5,051 nucleotides of DNA from Candidatus Woesearchaeota archaeon (GTDB taxonomy: Archaea > Nanobdellota > Nanobdellia > Woesearchaeales > GW2011-AR4). Under the pieces are notes generated by a model. It worked only from the letters and a program-made list of their open reading frames with translations. It ran no database searches and had not been told where the DNA came from. Shown here piece by piece: positions 1 to 4,874 of this stretch (positions are counted from its first letter, which is position 1; every line of letters starts with the position of its first letter). The position numbers were made by a program, and so were the translations under genes. Where the stretch lies: assembly GCA_016185915.1 (NCBI GenBank), contig JACPMP010000035.1:1-5051 (forward strand), read 5' to 3'.

Positions 1-1032
1 CATGAATGGTCGCAAACAGCAAAAATAATTTTTGACCAAAGCAAGAAAGTATTCTTAATATTCACAGGTTCGTCAGCCTTGAATTTGGAGTTAAGCGTAG
101 ACACAGCAAGAAGAACTAAAAAAGAGACTGTTTTTCCTTTAAATTTTTCAGAATACCTCACTTTAAAATATGATTTGTTTCCATCAAAAGGAATGGCCCA
201 AAACGTAAGGGAATTAATATTTAAGGGCGATGATGAATCTATAGAATCTGCATCTGCAAATGAAAATCAATTAATGAGAAAAACATTGAGCTTAAATAAG
301 AGGATGGATATTATATGGGAAGACTTCTTATGCTATGGTGGCTTTCCTTTTGGATTAAATATGAGCCAAATAGAAGTTCACCAAAGGATTTTTAGCATGG
401 TTGACAGGGTTATAGAAAAAGATGTATTTGCACTGCAATCATTTAATACCGACACCAGAAATGACATAACAAGGATACTTACCTTTTTGGCTTTGCAAAC
501 ACCTGGTGGAACATCAGACGCGAAACTGGCAGAAAGACTTAAAATATCACCCACTTTAGTAAGAACAATTCTGGATATTTTAGAGAAAACTCATCTTATT
601 TTCAGTATCAAACCTCATGGAGGTGCAGGCAAAATTATAAGAAAGCCCTGGAAGTACTATTTCCTTTCTCCATCTATAAATGCAGCTATTAGATTTAAAT
701 TAGGTGTTTATGATATTAGGGATAGGGAAATGTTAGGTGTACTTGCAGAAAATCTTGTAGCTTCATACTTATTCAGAATGATGGAAACTGTAAACATTCC
801 AACAGGAATTTTTTATGATTCTGAGGAAGGAGGCGTAGATTTTTTAATCCACAATGTAAAAAATAGTATAATTCCTATAGAAGTTAGCATAGGCGACAAG
901 AATCAAGAACAGGTCAAATCAGCAATTAAAAGAAATGATTCAGATTATGGTATCATTATTTCAAATACAGAAAAAATAAGAAAAGATGGGAATATAATTT
1001 ATTTGCCATTAACGACATTTTCTTTTGGATGA
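1..1032 (+). CDS. AAA-type ATPase with DUF4143 C-terminus, 5' partial
   Basis: This is the C-terminal 343 residues of a P-loop ATPase of the archaeal/bacterial DUF4143 family; the frame is open to the left edge, so the Walker A and B motifs lie outside the window and no start can be assigned (the TTG at 79 is internal). Numbering from the first codon, residues 20-29 (IFTGSSALNL) form the typical sensor strand with its TGSSA motif. FPLNFSEY at 45-52 is a family signature. Residues about 170-205 form a winged helix (LAERLKIS...LVRTILDILEKTHLI). The end carries a nuclease-like PD-(D/E)xK region with VDFLI (279-283) and IPIEVS (291-296). The usual IEVK lysine is Ser here, so nuclease activity is doubtful. 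The cellular role of these proteins is poorly known. The gene is convergent with the iron cluster, with 34 bp between them, and appears functionally unrelated to it. Confidence 0.9.
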   Translation, partial: HEWSQTAKIIFDQSKKVFLIFTGSSALNLELSVDTARRTKKETVFPLNFSEYLTLKYDLFPSKGMAQNVRELIFKGDDESIESASANENQLMRKTLSLNKRMDIIWEDFLCYGGFPFGLNMSQIEVHQRIFSMVDRVIEKDVFALQSFNTDTRNDITRILTFLALQTPGGTSDAKLAERLKISPTLVRTILDILEKTHLIFSIKPHGGAGKIIRKPWKYYFLSPSINAAIRFKLGVYDIRDREMLGVLAENLVASYLFRMMETVNIPTGIFYDSEEGGVDFLIHNVKNSIIPIEVSIGDKNQEQVKSAIKRNDSDYGIIISNTEKIRKDGNIIYLPLTTFSFG

Positions 1033-1066
1033 AATTCAATCTATTCTTTCATAACAAAATCTGTTA

Positions 1067-1888
1067 TCAACCACTAATCTTTACTCTAGAACTCTCAATT
1101 CTTTTGTAAAAATAAAATATTAATCCCAAATAAGAAGCATAAGCGATGACCTCAAGCAAACTTGGGTTTCCGTTATATCCAAATAGCCCTTTCAAGAAGC
1201 TCCCAACCAATCCCTTTTCATTCAATATATTGTTTATGTCAAATAAAGGTGTGATAATTCCGCTAACTAATTTTGCCTCTTCAAATTCGTGAACTCCATG
1301 TGCAACTAAGCCAGCTGCAAACAATATCAACAGAATACTGCTGATATTAAACAATTTTTTAAGGTTTATTTTTTTGGTGCTGATAAAAAATAAATAACCC
1401 AAGATAATAGCAGCAATAATTCCCAGAGTTCCACCAATAAAATTAATGCCGCTTGCATAATTTATAGCATTTAAGAAAATAACAGTTTCAACACCTTCCC
1501 TTATAATTGCTATGAAGATGAGCATGAAAATTCCGATGTGTGAGAATAACGGCTGCGAACTCGCTAAGTGTTTTTCTACTTTGCCTTCAATCTCTTTTGC
1601 AATATGCCTTTGCTTCATCATCCAAAGTATCATGGTTGTCAACAAAAATGCACCAAAAAGCATTGTTATGCCTTCAAAAATTTGCTCTCCGCTGCCTTCA
1701 AAACCGCCGGCAAAAACTGTGAAGATAAAAGCTGAAAGAATGCTTGCAAGAATTCCAAAAATAATGCCATAATAAACTGTCTTTCTGTAATTCTGATTAT
1801 TGGTTCTGTTTAAATAAGCAAGAACTATTCCGACAACTAAGCTAGCTTCCAACGTTTCCCTTGATGTAACTAAAAATGATTCTAGCAT
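1067..1888 (-). CDS. FTR1-family iron permease (short paralogue)
   Basis: The 273-residue product is an integral membrane protein of the FTR1/EfeU high-affinity iron permease family, which moves ferric iron (or iron coupled to oxidation) across the cytoplasmic membrane. Both family R-E-x-x-E motifs are present: R10-E-T-L-E14 in helix 1 and R130-E-G-V-E134 in helix 4. There is also QIFEG at 69-73 before helix 3 and an HGVHEFEEA segment at 197-205. About seven membrane helices can be read, at roughly 4-25, 38-60, 70-91, 115-138, 148-170, 180-200 and 244-262. ATG at 1888 is preceded by AAGAGG seven bases upstream, a good ribosome-binding site. The gene lies 13 bp behind the glycine-rich mini-protein, so the two are probably one operon driven from about 2100. 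Residues 1-26 match the second FTR1 of this window at 21 of 26 positions, so they are paralogues. It lacks the C-terminal DUF2318 region. Iron as substrate is inferred from the family. Confidence 0.93.
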   Translation of the reverse strand: MLESFLVTSRETLEASLVVGIVLAYLNRTNNQNYRKTVYYGIIFGILASILSAFIFTVFAGGFEGSGEQIFEGITMLFGAFLLTTMILWMMKQRHIAKEIEGKVEKHLASSQPLFSHIGIFMLIFIAIIREGVETVIFLNAINYASGINFIGGTLGIIAAIILGYLFFISTKKINLKKLFNISSILLILFAAGLVAHGVHEFEEAKLVSGIITPLFDINNILNEKGLVGSFLKGLFGYNGNPSLLEVIAYASYLGLIFYFYKRIESSRVKISG

Positions 1889-1901
1889 TTAATGTCCTCT
1901 T

Positions 1902-2072
1902 TTATTTATAATAACTTTTTGCGAATGCTCTGTCATAAATCAAACCAGCAACACCACCTAGAACAAGGCCTGGTCCGCCACCAACTAAATACCCAATCGT
2001 AGCGCCTGCAGCAGTCAAACCTGCTGTATGTGCGTCTGGCTCTCCTTTAGTAAACTTATGCTCTAAACCCAT
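1902..2072 (-). CDS. Glycine-zipper-like 56-residue membrane protein
   Basis: I do not recognise a named family. The product has a charged N-terminus (MGLEHKFTKGEPDAH) and then about 34 residues rich in Gly and Ala (18-51) with a GGGPG break at 31-35. This suggests either one long or two short glycine-zipper helices forming a membrane hairpin, followed by the basic, aromatic tail AKSYYK. I chose ATG at 2072 because GGTGG lies five bases upstream; a GTG at 2087 in the same frame would give 61 residues but lies upstream of that site. It is the first gene after promoter A and is followed after 13 bp by the FTR1 gene, so it is probably co-expressed with that permease. It may be a small accessory or stabilising subunit, but that rests on position only. 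Small Gly-rich hydrophobic proteins are common and unrelated ones look alike. Confidence 0.75.
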   Translation of the reverse strand: MGLEHKFTKGEPDAHTAGLTAAGATIGYLVGGGPGLVLGGVAGLIYDRAFAKSYYK

Positions 2073-2087
2073 CAAAACCACCTTCAC

Positions 2088-2101
2088 TTAACAATTGTTA
2101 A
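2088..2101. promoter_or_regulatory. Palindromic operator A (metalloregulator box candidate)
   Basis: TTAACAATTGTTAA is a perfect 14-bp palindrome. Its centre lies 29 bp downstream of the TATA centre of promoter A, so it should cover the transcription start of the mini-protein/FTR1 unit. The identical 14-mer occurs at 4123-4136 in front of the other FTR1 gene. A repressor bound here would block RNA polymerase in the usual archaeal manner. A DtxR-, MntR- or Fur-like metal sensor is my inference from the target genes; no such regulator is in the window. Confidence 0.75.
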
Positions 2102-2116
2102 TTTAGGGCATATGGC

Positions 2117-2134
2117 TTATATTTAAAGCTTTCT
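2117..2134 (-). promoter_or_regulatory. Promoter A: BRE/TATA of the mini-protein-FTR1 unit
   Basis: Read on the minus strand, this is AGAAAGCTTTAAATATAA: a purine-rich BRE-like run followed by a TTTAAATA TATA box (2127-2120). The expected start, about 25 bp on, falls near 2098-2102, at the edge of the palindromic operator. That gives a leader of roughly 25-30 nt before ATG 2072. The same BRE/TATA core occurs in promoter B. Confidence 0.7.
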
Positions 2135-2178
2135 GAGGACTATCCTATATACGTTCTATAATGTACGAAATTCGTTAT
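2121..2178 (-). repeat. Conserved upstream promoter block, copy A
   Basis: This block aligns without gaps to 4154-4211: 48 of 58 columns are identical. It runs from the TATA box away from the gene. It contains the invariant CCTATATACGTT (2144-2155) and CGAAATTCGTTAT (2166-2178), the latter with a CGAA-A-TTCG dyad. It lies in the short gap behind the CC-motif membrane protein gene. It could hold an activator site, or simply be a promoter duplicated together with its gene. Confidence 0.8.
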
Positions 2179-2202
2179 ATTATCATGCACTATGAATAGA
2201 TA

Positions 2203-2739
2203 TCAAAGCATGCCGCGGTGTTTATGACCATCGGTTTTTGAAAGAACACAGCATTTGTTATTGACTATACCCAATGATGCTATATACAACGATAAACACA
2301 ATATAAATAAGCCAGCCAGCCTTAGCTCAGTTGTGTATTTTATAAAAAATGATATTCCTGCGGTTGCGCCCATGGCTAACAAGATTAGCGGCAATAAGCA
2401 GCATGCCTTTGAAGTTATAATCCCAACAATCGTGCTTGCAAGATTAGCTCCTGCTTTTTTGTAGTCTCTCGATATCCTCGTGAATTTGTAAAATTGCATT
2501 GCCAGAATTATACCAAATAGAGATGAAATTGATACAAGAACTGCAATATCCAATAAACTTCCCCTAAATGCAAGAAGGCTTATCTTTTTTGCGCCTGCGG
2601 CTATTGGAAAGAGCAGCGGATAAGTAATAGCCATTATGGTTGCTGATATAAATGCAATAAACGAGTATCTGGGCTCGCTAAATACCAAAATTAAAGCATC
2701 CAAGATCACATTAATTTTTTGCTGAATGGTTTTTGCCAT
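2203..2739 (-). CDS. Four-helix membrane protein with Cys-Cys motifs, MerT/MerC-like
   Basis: The 178-residue product appears to have four membrane segments, at about 26-48, 62-84, 102-132 and 138-160. The basic loop YKFTRISRDYKK between helices 2 and 3 suggests a cytoplasmic N-terminus and C-terminus. Helix 3 carries K-A-C113-C114-x-x-P117. The tail just after helix 4 has C163-C164 and then a H172-K-H174 cluster. A vicinal Cys pair before Pro inside a helix, plus further metal ligands on the cytoplasmic side, resembles mercury-uptake proteins MerT and MerC, which relay metal between Cys pairs. The resemblance is by motif and layout, not a family assignment I can prove. ATG 2739 lies 3 bp after the stop of the FTR1-DUF2318 gene and has no clear ribosome-binding site, so translational coupling is likely. 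It probably helps move or hand over the same metal. No T-rich terminator is evident after the stop, so read-through into the next unit is possible. Confidence 0.8.
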   Translation of the reverse strand: MAKTIQQKINVILDALILVFSEPRYSFIAFISATIMAITYPLLFPIAAGAKKISLLAFRGSLLDIAVLVSISSLFGIILAMQFYKFTRISRDYKKAGANLASTIVGIITSKACCLLPLILLAMGATAGISFFIKYTTELRLAGLFILCLSLYIASLGIVNNKCCVLSKTDGHKHRGML

Positions 2740-2742
2740 GTG

Positions 2743-3984
2743 TCAATAATCTGTCCAAATGTACATGTCTTTACGGAAATTCTTTACCTGAATCACCACA
2801 TATTTTGAGTTTATGGCAGTTTCCAAAGGTATTGGGTTGCAGCTTTCATCCTTTCCGATATCATTAATTTCGGTTTCTACACCGCATCTTCTGCAAACTA
2901 TTTTATCACCAACTTGTTCAAACCCTATCGGGCCGCATATCCTGCATGCATCAAGTGCACTCTTTATTGTTCCATCACTTGCCCTTACCAATATGAATCT
3001 TATATCTACTCCATCCAGATTGTATACAAATTTTGTTATATTCTCTGTAATGTTTTTTATTGGTATTTGTATTTCAGTATTTACGGAAGCCAACTTTATA
3101 GGTTTTGGATTATATCCTGGTTCCTTTGATGCAACAACAGAAAGCGCAAATAGGACCATAAAGATTGTCAGGAATAATGCTAAAAATTTTACAAGCACAT
3201 TGGACCTTAATTCGCTTTTAGCCATTCCTTCCTTGTGTTTAGCCACAAAAAATATCATTATGGAAGGAACAACAACAATTGGCAAGAGTGTGATAATACC
3301 AGAATCCGGGCTTGCAAGCCATATCTGAATATCCCAGAATATCCCGTTGCTTGCAGGCATTAATAGTCTAGCTTCCTGGAATTCGTGTATGGCTACGGCA
3401 ATTAACTCAATGACAATAAACAATAACAAAGAGCCCGTAACAACAAAAAACTTTTTTAGGTCAACCATCAAACTTCCCTTGATTATTAGGATTCCAAATA
3501 ACATCGCCAGTATCACTCCAAGAATGCCTCCAATTATATTAGGCAAGAAGCTGGACTGAAATGAGATTCCATACAAAAATAAGACAGTTTCTGCGCCTTC
3601 TCTAAACACCATAAGAAAAACAAACAGCAAAATCCATATGCCGGCCATATTATTTCTCCCCATCCGGTCTATCCTGCTTTCAATATTCTTCTTTATGTTT
3701 TTTGCAGATTTCCACATCCAGATTACCATTGTCGCTACGAAGAATGATGCAACTACCATGACTGTGCCTTCGAAAATCTGCTGGCCTCTTGCCTCTTGGC
3801 CCTTATAAAGAATTTGAAGTATTGCGGCTACAATAATGCTGCATAACAGAGCTAATAGAACTCCGCAATAGAGGTATGGATTCAGATGATCCTTCTTTGT
3901 CTTTTTAAGATAAGCGTATACTATTCCGACTATTAAAGCGGCCTCTAAAGTTTCCCTTAAAGTTATTAAAAATGATTCAAGCAT
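2743..3984 (-). CDS. FTR1 iron permease fused to extracellular DUF2318 domain
   Basis: The 413-residue product has two parts. Residues 1-250 are an FTR1/EfeU permease with R10-E-T-L-E14, R128-E-G-A-E132, QIFEG (69-73) and H200-E-F-Q-E204. There are seven helices, at about 4-25, 37-58, 70-91, 112-137, 148-168, 178-200 and 228-248. An additional helix at about 264-285 leads into residues 290-413, which match the DUF2318 pattern: D-A-C347-x2-C350, G-x-x-x-V-C364-x2-C367-G, then S-C382-N-P-I-P-L. Basic loops follow helices 1, 3, 5 and 7, so the N-terminus and the Cys-rich domain should both be outside the cell. DUF2318 proteins occur beside FTR1 genes in bacteria; metal, Fe-S or redox binding by the five cysteines is inferred. 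ATG 3984 has an in-frame stop six bases upstream, which fixes the start; the purine-rich GAGAGATAAGAT precedes it. The gene heads unit 1 and is paralogous to the FTR1 at 1067-1888. Confidence 0.9.
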   Translation of the reverse strand: MLESFLITLRETLEAALIVGIVYAYLKKTKKDHLNPYLYCGVLLALLCSIIVAAILQILYKGQEARGQQIFEGTVMVVASFFVATMVIWMWKSAKNIKKNIESRIDRMGRNNMAGIWILLFVFLMVFREGAETVLFLYGISFQSSFLPNIIGGILGVILAMLFGILIIKGSLMVDLKKFFVVTGSLLLFIVIELIAVAIHEFQEARLLMPASNGIFWDIQIWLASPDSGIITLLPIVVVPSIMIFFVAKHKEGMAKSELRSNVLVKFLALFLTIFMVLFALSVVASKEPGYNPKPIKLASVNTEIQIPIKNITENITKFVYNLDGVDIRFILVRASDGTIKSALDACRICGPIGFEQVGDKIVCRRCGVETEINDIGKDESCNPIPLETAINSKYVVIQVKNFRKDMYIWTDY

Positions 3985-4018
3985 ATCTTATCTCTCTATC
4001 TCTCCGTGTTAAACAGAT

Positions 4019-4129
4019 TTAGCAGCATAATATTGTTGCGTCCGCTCCTATAAGCATCACGTGGTCAACTCCATTGACTTTTTCTTCCAACACAATTAAG
4101 CAACAAAAAGCTTTAAATAAACTTAACAA
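4019..4129 (-). CDS. Possible 36-residue Cys-Cys leader peptide
   Basis: An open frame runs from TTG at 4129, inside operator B and close to the predicted transcription start, to TAA at 4021-4019. It would give 36 residues if leaderless, or 24 from GTG at 4093. The longer form has FKAFCC at about residues 4-9; both forms end with GADATILCC. No ribosome-binding site precedes either start, so only leaderless translation or a non-canonical start would express it. It is recorded because two Cys pairs in a leader in front of a metal permease are suggestive, and the following partner protein also uses Cys pairs. It could equally be chance, or the decayed end of a former gene. Confidence 0.2.
   Translation of the reverse strand: MLSLFKAFCCLIVLEEKVNGVDHVMLIGADATILCC
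4106..4120 (+). promoter_or_regulatory. Oppositely facing BRE/TATA-like element
   Basis: The plus strand reads AAAAGCTTTAAATAA (4106-4120), a BRE-like purine run and TATA box. The 13-mer AAGCTTTAAATAA (4108-4120) is the exact inverse of the promoter B core (4152-4164), so operator B lies between two face-to-face TATA elements. Transcription from here would start near 4140 and run antisense into the Lrp gene; no plus-strand gene follows. It may give an antisense RNA or be inactive. Confidence 0.35.
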
Positions 4130-4136
4130 TTGTTAA
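4123..4136. promoter_or_regulatory. Palindromic operator B (metalloregulator box candidate)
   Basis: TTAACAATTGTTAA is repeated here exactly as at 2088-2101. Its centre is 27 bp downstream of the TATA centre of promoter B, over the expected start of the FTR1-DUF2318 unit. The near-identical placement in both FTR1 promoters supports a shared repressor site. The identity of the regulator is inferred only from the target genes. Confidence 0.75.
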
Positions 4137-4150
4137 CTAGAATAAGAGCA

Positions 4151-4170
4151 CTTATTTAAAGCTTCCGAAG
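4151..4170 (-). promoter_or_regulatory. Promoter B: BRE/TATA of the FTR1-DUF2318 unit
   Basis: The minus strand reads CTTCGGAAGCTTTAAATAAG, with a purine-containing BRE-like stretch and a TTTAAATA box (4160-4153), the same core as promoter A. The expected start is near 4130, inside the palindrome. This promoter should drive the FTR1-DUF2318 gene and the CC-motif membrane protein behind it. Confidence 0.7.
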
Positions 4171-4211
4171 GGCATTCCTATATACGTTTTATACAGTGCG
4201 AAATTCGTTAT
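4154..4211 (-). repeat. Conserved upstream promoter block, copy B
   Basis: This is the ungapped partner of 2121-2178, with 48 of 58 identical columns. Invariant parts are CCTATATACGTT (4177-4188) and CGAAATTCGTTAT (4199-4211). It ends about 18 bp from the stop of the Lrp-family gene, filling nearly all of the gap. The differences cluster between the motifs, as expected if the motifs are under selection. Confidence 0.8.
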
Positions 4212-4229
4212 TTTGGATATAGAAACCAC

Positions 4230-4658
4230 TTACAAACTACCCTTCAAAGTATCCTTTATAATGGCAGGGCATATCCTTGTAACACCTTCAAGCCCCTTTA
4301 TTTTATCAGATAATGCCCTTAAATCATCCCCATTCCTAGTCCATACTTCAAGCATAAACATATGATCCCCTGTTGATGAAGCAACATACTTTATTTCATT
4401 AAACTCTGTAAGTTTTTTTGCAACATCAAGATATTTTTCAGAAGCAACGTCAACTCCAATCAAAGCGATATTTTCAAAGCCAATTCTGTTTGTATCAACG
4501 ACTAAGGAGTATTTCTTTATCACTCCACTTTTTTCAAGATTTGATACTCGTTTCCTTATTGTAGATTCAGAAACTTTTAGCTTTCTTGCTATTTGCATAA
4601 ACGGTGTTCTTGAATTTTTTGATAATATCTCTATAATATTCAAATCCAGTTTATCCAT
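4230..4658 (-). CDS. Lrp/AsnC-family transcriptional regulator
   Basis: The 142-residue product has the standard length and layout of an Lrp/AsnC (feast/famine) DNA-binding regulator. A helix-turn-helix spans residues 17-48 (RTPFMQIARKL...SESTIRKRVSNLEKSGVI) and is followed by the linker VIKKYSLVVDTNRIGF. The RAM/ACT-like effector and oligomerisation domain spans 62-138, with the turn TGDHM at 96-100 where family members bind amino acids. I chose ATG 4658 because GGTGG lies four bases upstream; a TTG at 4670 in frame would add four residues but sits before that site. It is transcribed towards the iron units, with its stop about 18 bp before the conserved promoter block. An 8+3+8 inverted repeat just upstream suggests autoregulation. 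Its effector and targets cannot be read from sequence, and control of the iron genes is only a possibility from adjacency. Confidence 0.93.
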   Translation of the reverse strand: MDKLDLNIIEILSKNSRTPFMQIARKLKVSESTIRKRVSNLEKSGVIKKYSLVVDTNRIGFENIALIGVDVASEKYLDVAKKLTEFNEIKYVASSTGDHMFMLEVWTRNGDDLRALSDKIKGLEGVTRICPAIIKDTLKGSL

Positions 4659-4670
4659 AAAGCCACCCAA

Positions 4671-4689
4671 AAAAACTTTATAAGTTTTT
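4671..4689. promoter_or_regulatory. Inverted repeat at the Lrp-family promoter, likely autoregulatory site
   Basis: AAAAACTT-TAT-AAGTTTTT has two perfect 8-bp arms around a 3-bp centre. It lies 13-31 bp before ATG 4658, overlapping the probable TATA box and start region. Lrp/AsnC proteins often bind AT-rich dyads in their own promoters, so autoregulation is the natural reading. AT-rich dyads also arise by chance, and it does not match the palindrome of the FTR1 promoters. Confidence 0.5.
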
Positions 4690-4698
4690 ATAATACAA
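4684..4698 (-). promoter_or_regulatory. Probable TATA box of the Lrp-family gene
   Basis: The minus strand reads TTGTATTATAAAAAC with TTATAAAA at 4693-4686. A start about 25 bp on falls near 4664, only a few bases before ATG 4658, giving a very short leader around the GGTGG site. A second TATA-like TTATAAAG at about 4683-4676 would place the start at or past the ATG, so it is less likely. No strong BRE is seen. Confidence 0.4.
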
Positions 4699-4854
4699 CA
4701 ATCATACTATCCATTTTCTTTCCCAGCAATAATTGGTACTGAGCCATTAATGCCCTAAACATTCAAAAACGGGTTACCTTTATCATGCTTACGTTAAAAG
4801 GTCGTTCACGGGATTGTTTTTATATTTTTATTGTTTATTGACATTAATTATTGG

Positions 4855-4874
4855 ATATTATTAAAAATAAATTT
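4855..4874 (-). terminator. T-rich tract after the membrane protein gene
   Basis: Directly after the stop at 4875 the minus strand reads AAATTTATTTTTAATAATAT, with a T-rich stretch and no stem-loop. Archaeal termination often uses such U-rich tracts alone. In a region this AT-rich the call is weak. The rest of the gap to the Lrp gene (4699-4854) shows no gene or RNA that I can support. Confidence 0.3.

Larger units (their letters stand above)
3985..4130 (-). promoter_or_regulatory. Long 5' leader of the FTR1-DUF2318 unit
   Basis: If transcription starts about 25 bp after the TATA box of promoter B (near 4130), the leader is about 145 nt, against about 25-30 nt for the sister unit. It contains a short open frame ending in Cys-Cys (4019-4129) and a purine-rich segment (GGAGAGATAGAGAGAT) just before ATG 3984. 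I see no clear riboswitch fold or T-rich attenuator by eye. The length suggests post-initiation control or a displaced gene remnant. Confidence 0.4.

Noticed and set aside
1033..1066. Possible bidirectional terminator between the convergent ATPase and FTR1 genes
   Set aside because: The 34-bp gap has no stem-loop and only short T runs on either strand, so I cannot support a specific terminator.
1512..1772. Plus-strand open frames opposite the short FTR1 gene
   Set aside because: They are antisense shadows of a clear membrane protein gene, with no ribosome-binding site or family resemblance.
2073..2087. GTG start at 2087 for the Gly-rich mini-protein (61 residues)
   Set aside because: The ATG at 2072 has GGTGG five bases upstream, while the GTG lies before that site and directly abuts the palindromic operator.
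2255..2464. Plus-strand open frame opposite the CC-motif membrane protein
   Set aside because: It is antisense to a coupled operon gene, and its product shows no recognisable domain.
2813..3559. Plus-strand open frames opposite the FTR1-DUF2318 gene
   Set aside because: The minus strand carries all the FTR1 and DUF2318 motifs; the plus-strand frames are compositional artefacts.
4659..4670. TTG start at 4670 for the Lrp-family protein (146 residues)
   Set aside because: ATG at 4658 has GGTGG four bases upstream and gives the usual family start just before the first helix; the TTG would include the ribosome-binding site in the coding region.
4688..4762. 24-residue minus-strand open frame upstream of the Lrp-family gene
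   Set aside because: It has no ribosome-binding site, ordinary composition and a stop inside the Lrp promoter; short frames like this are expected by chance.
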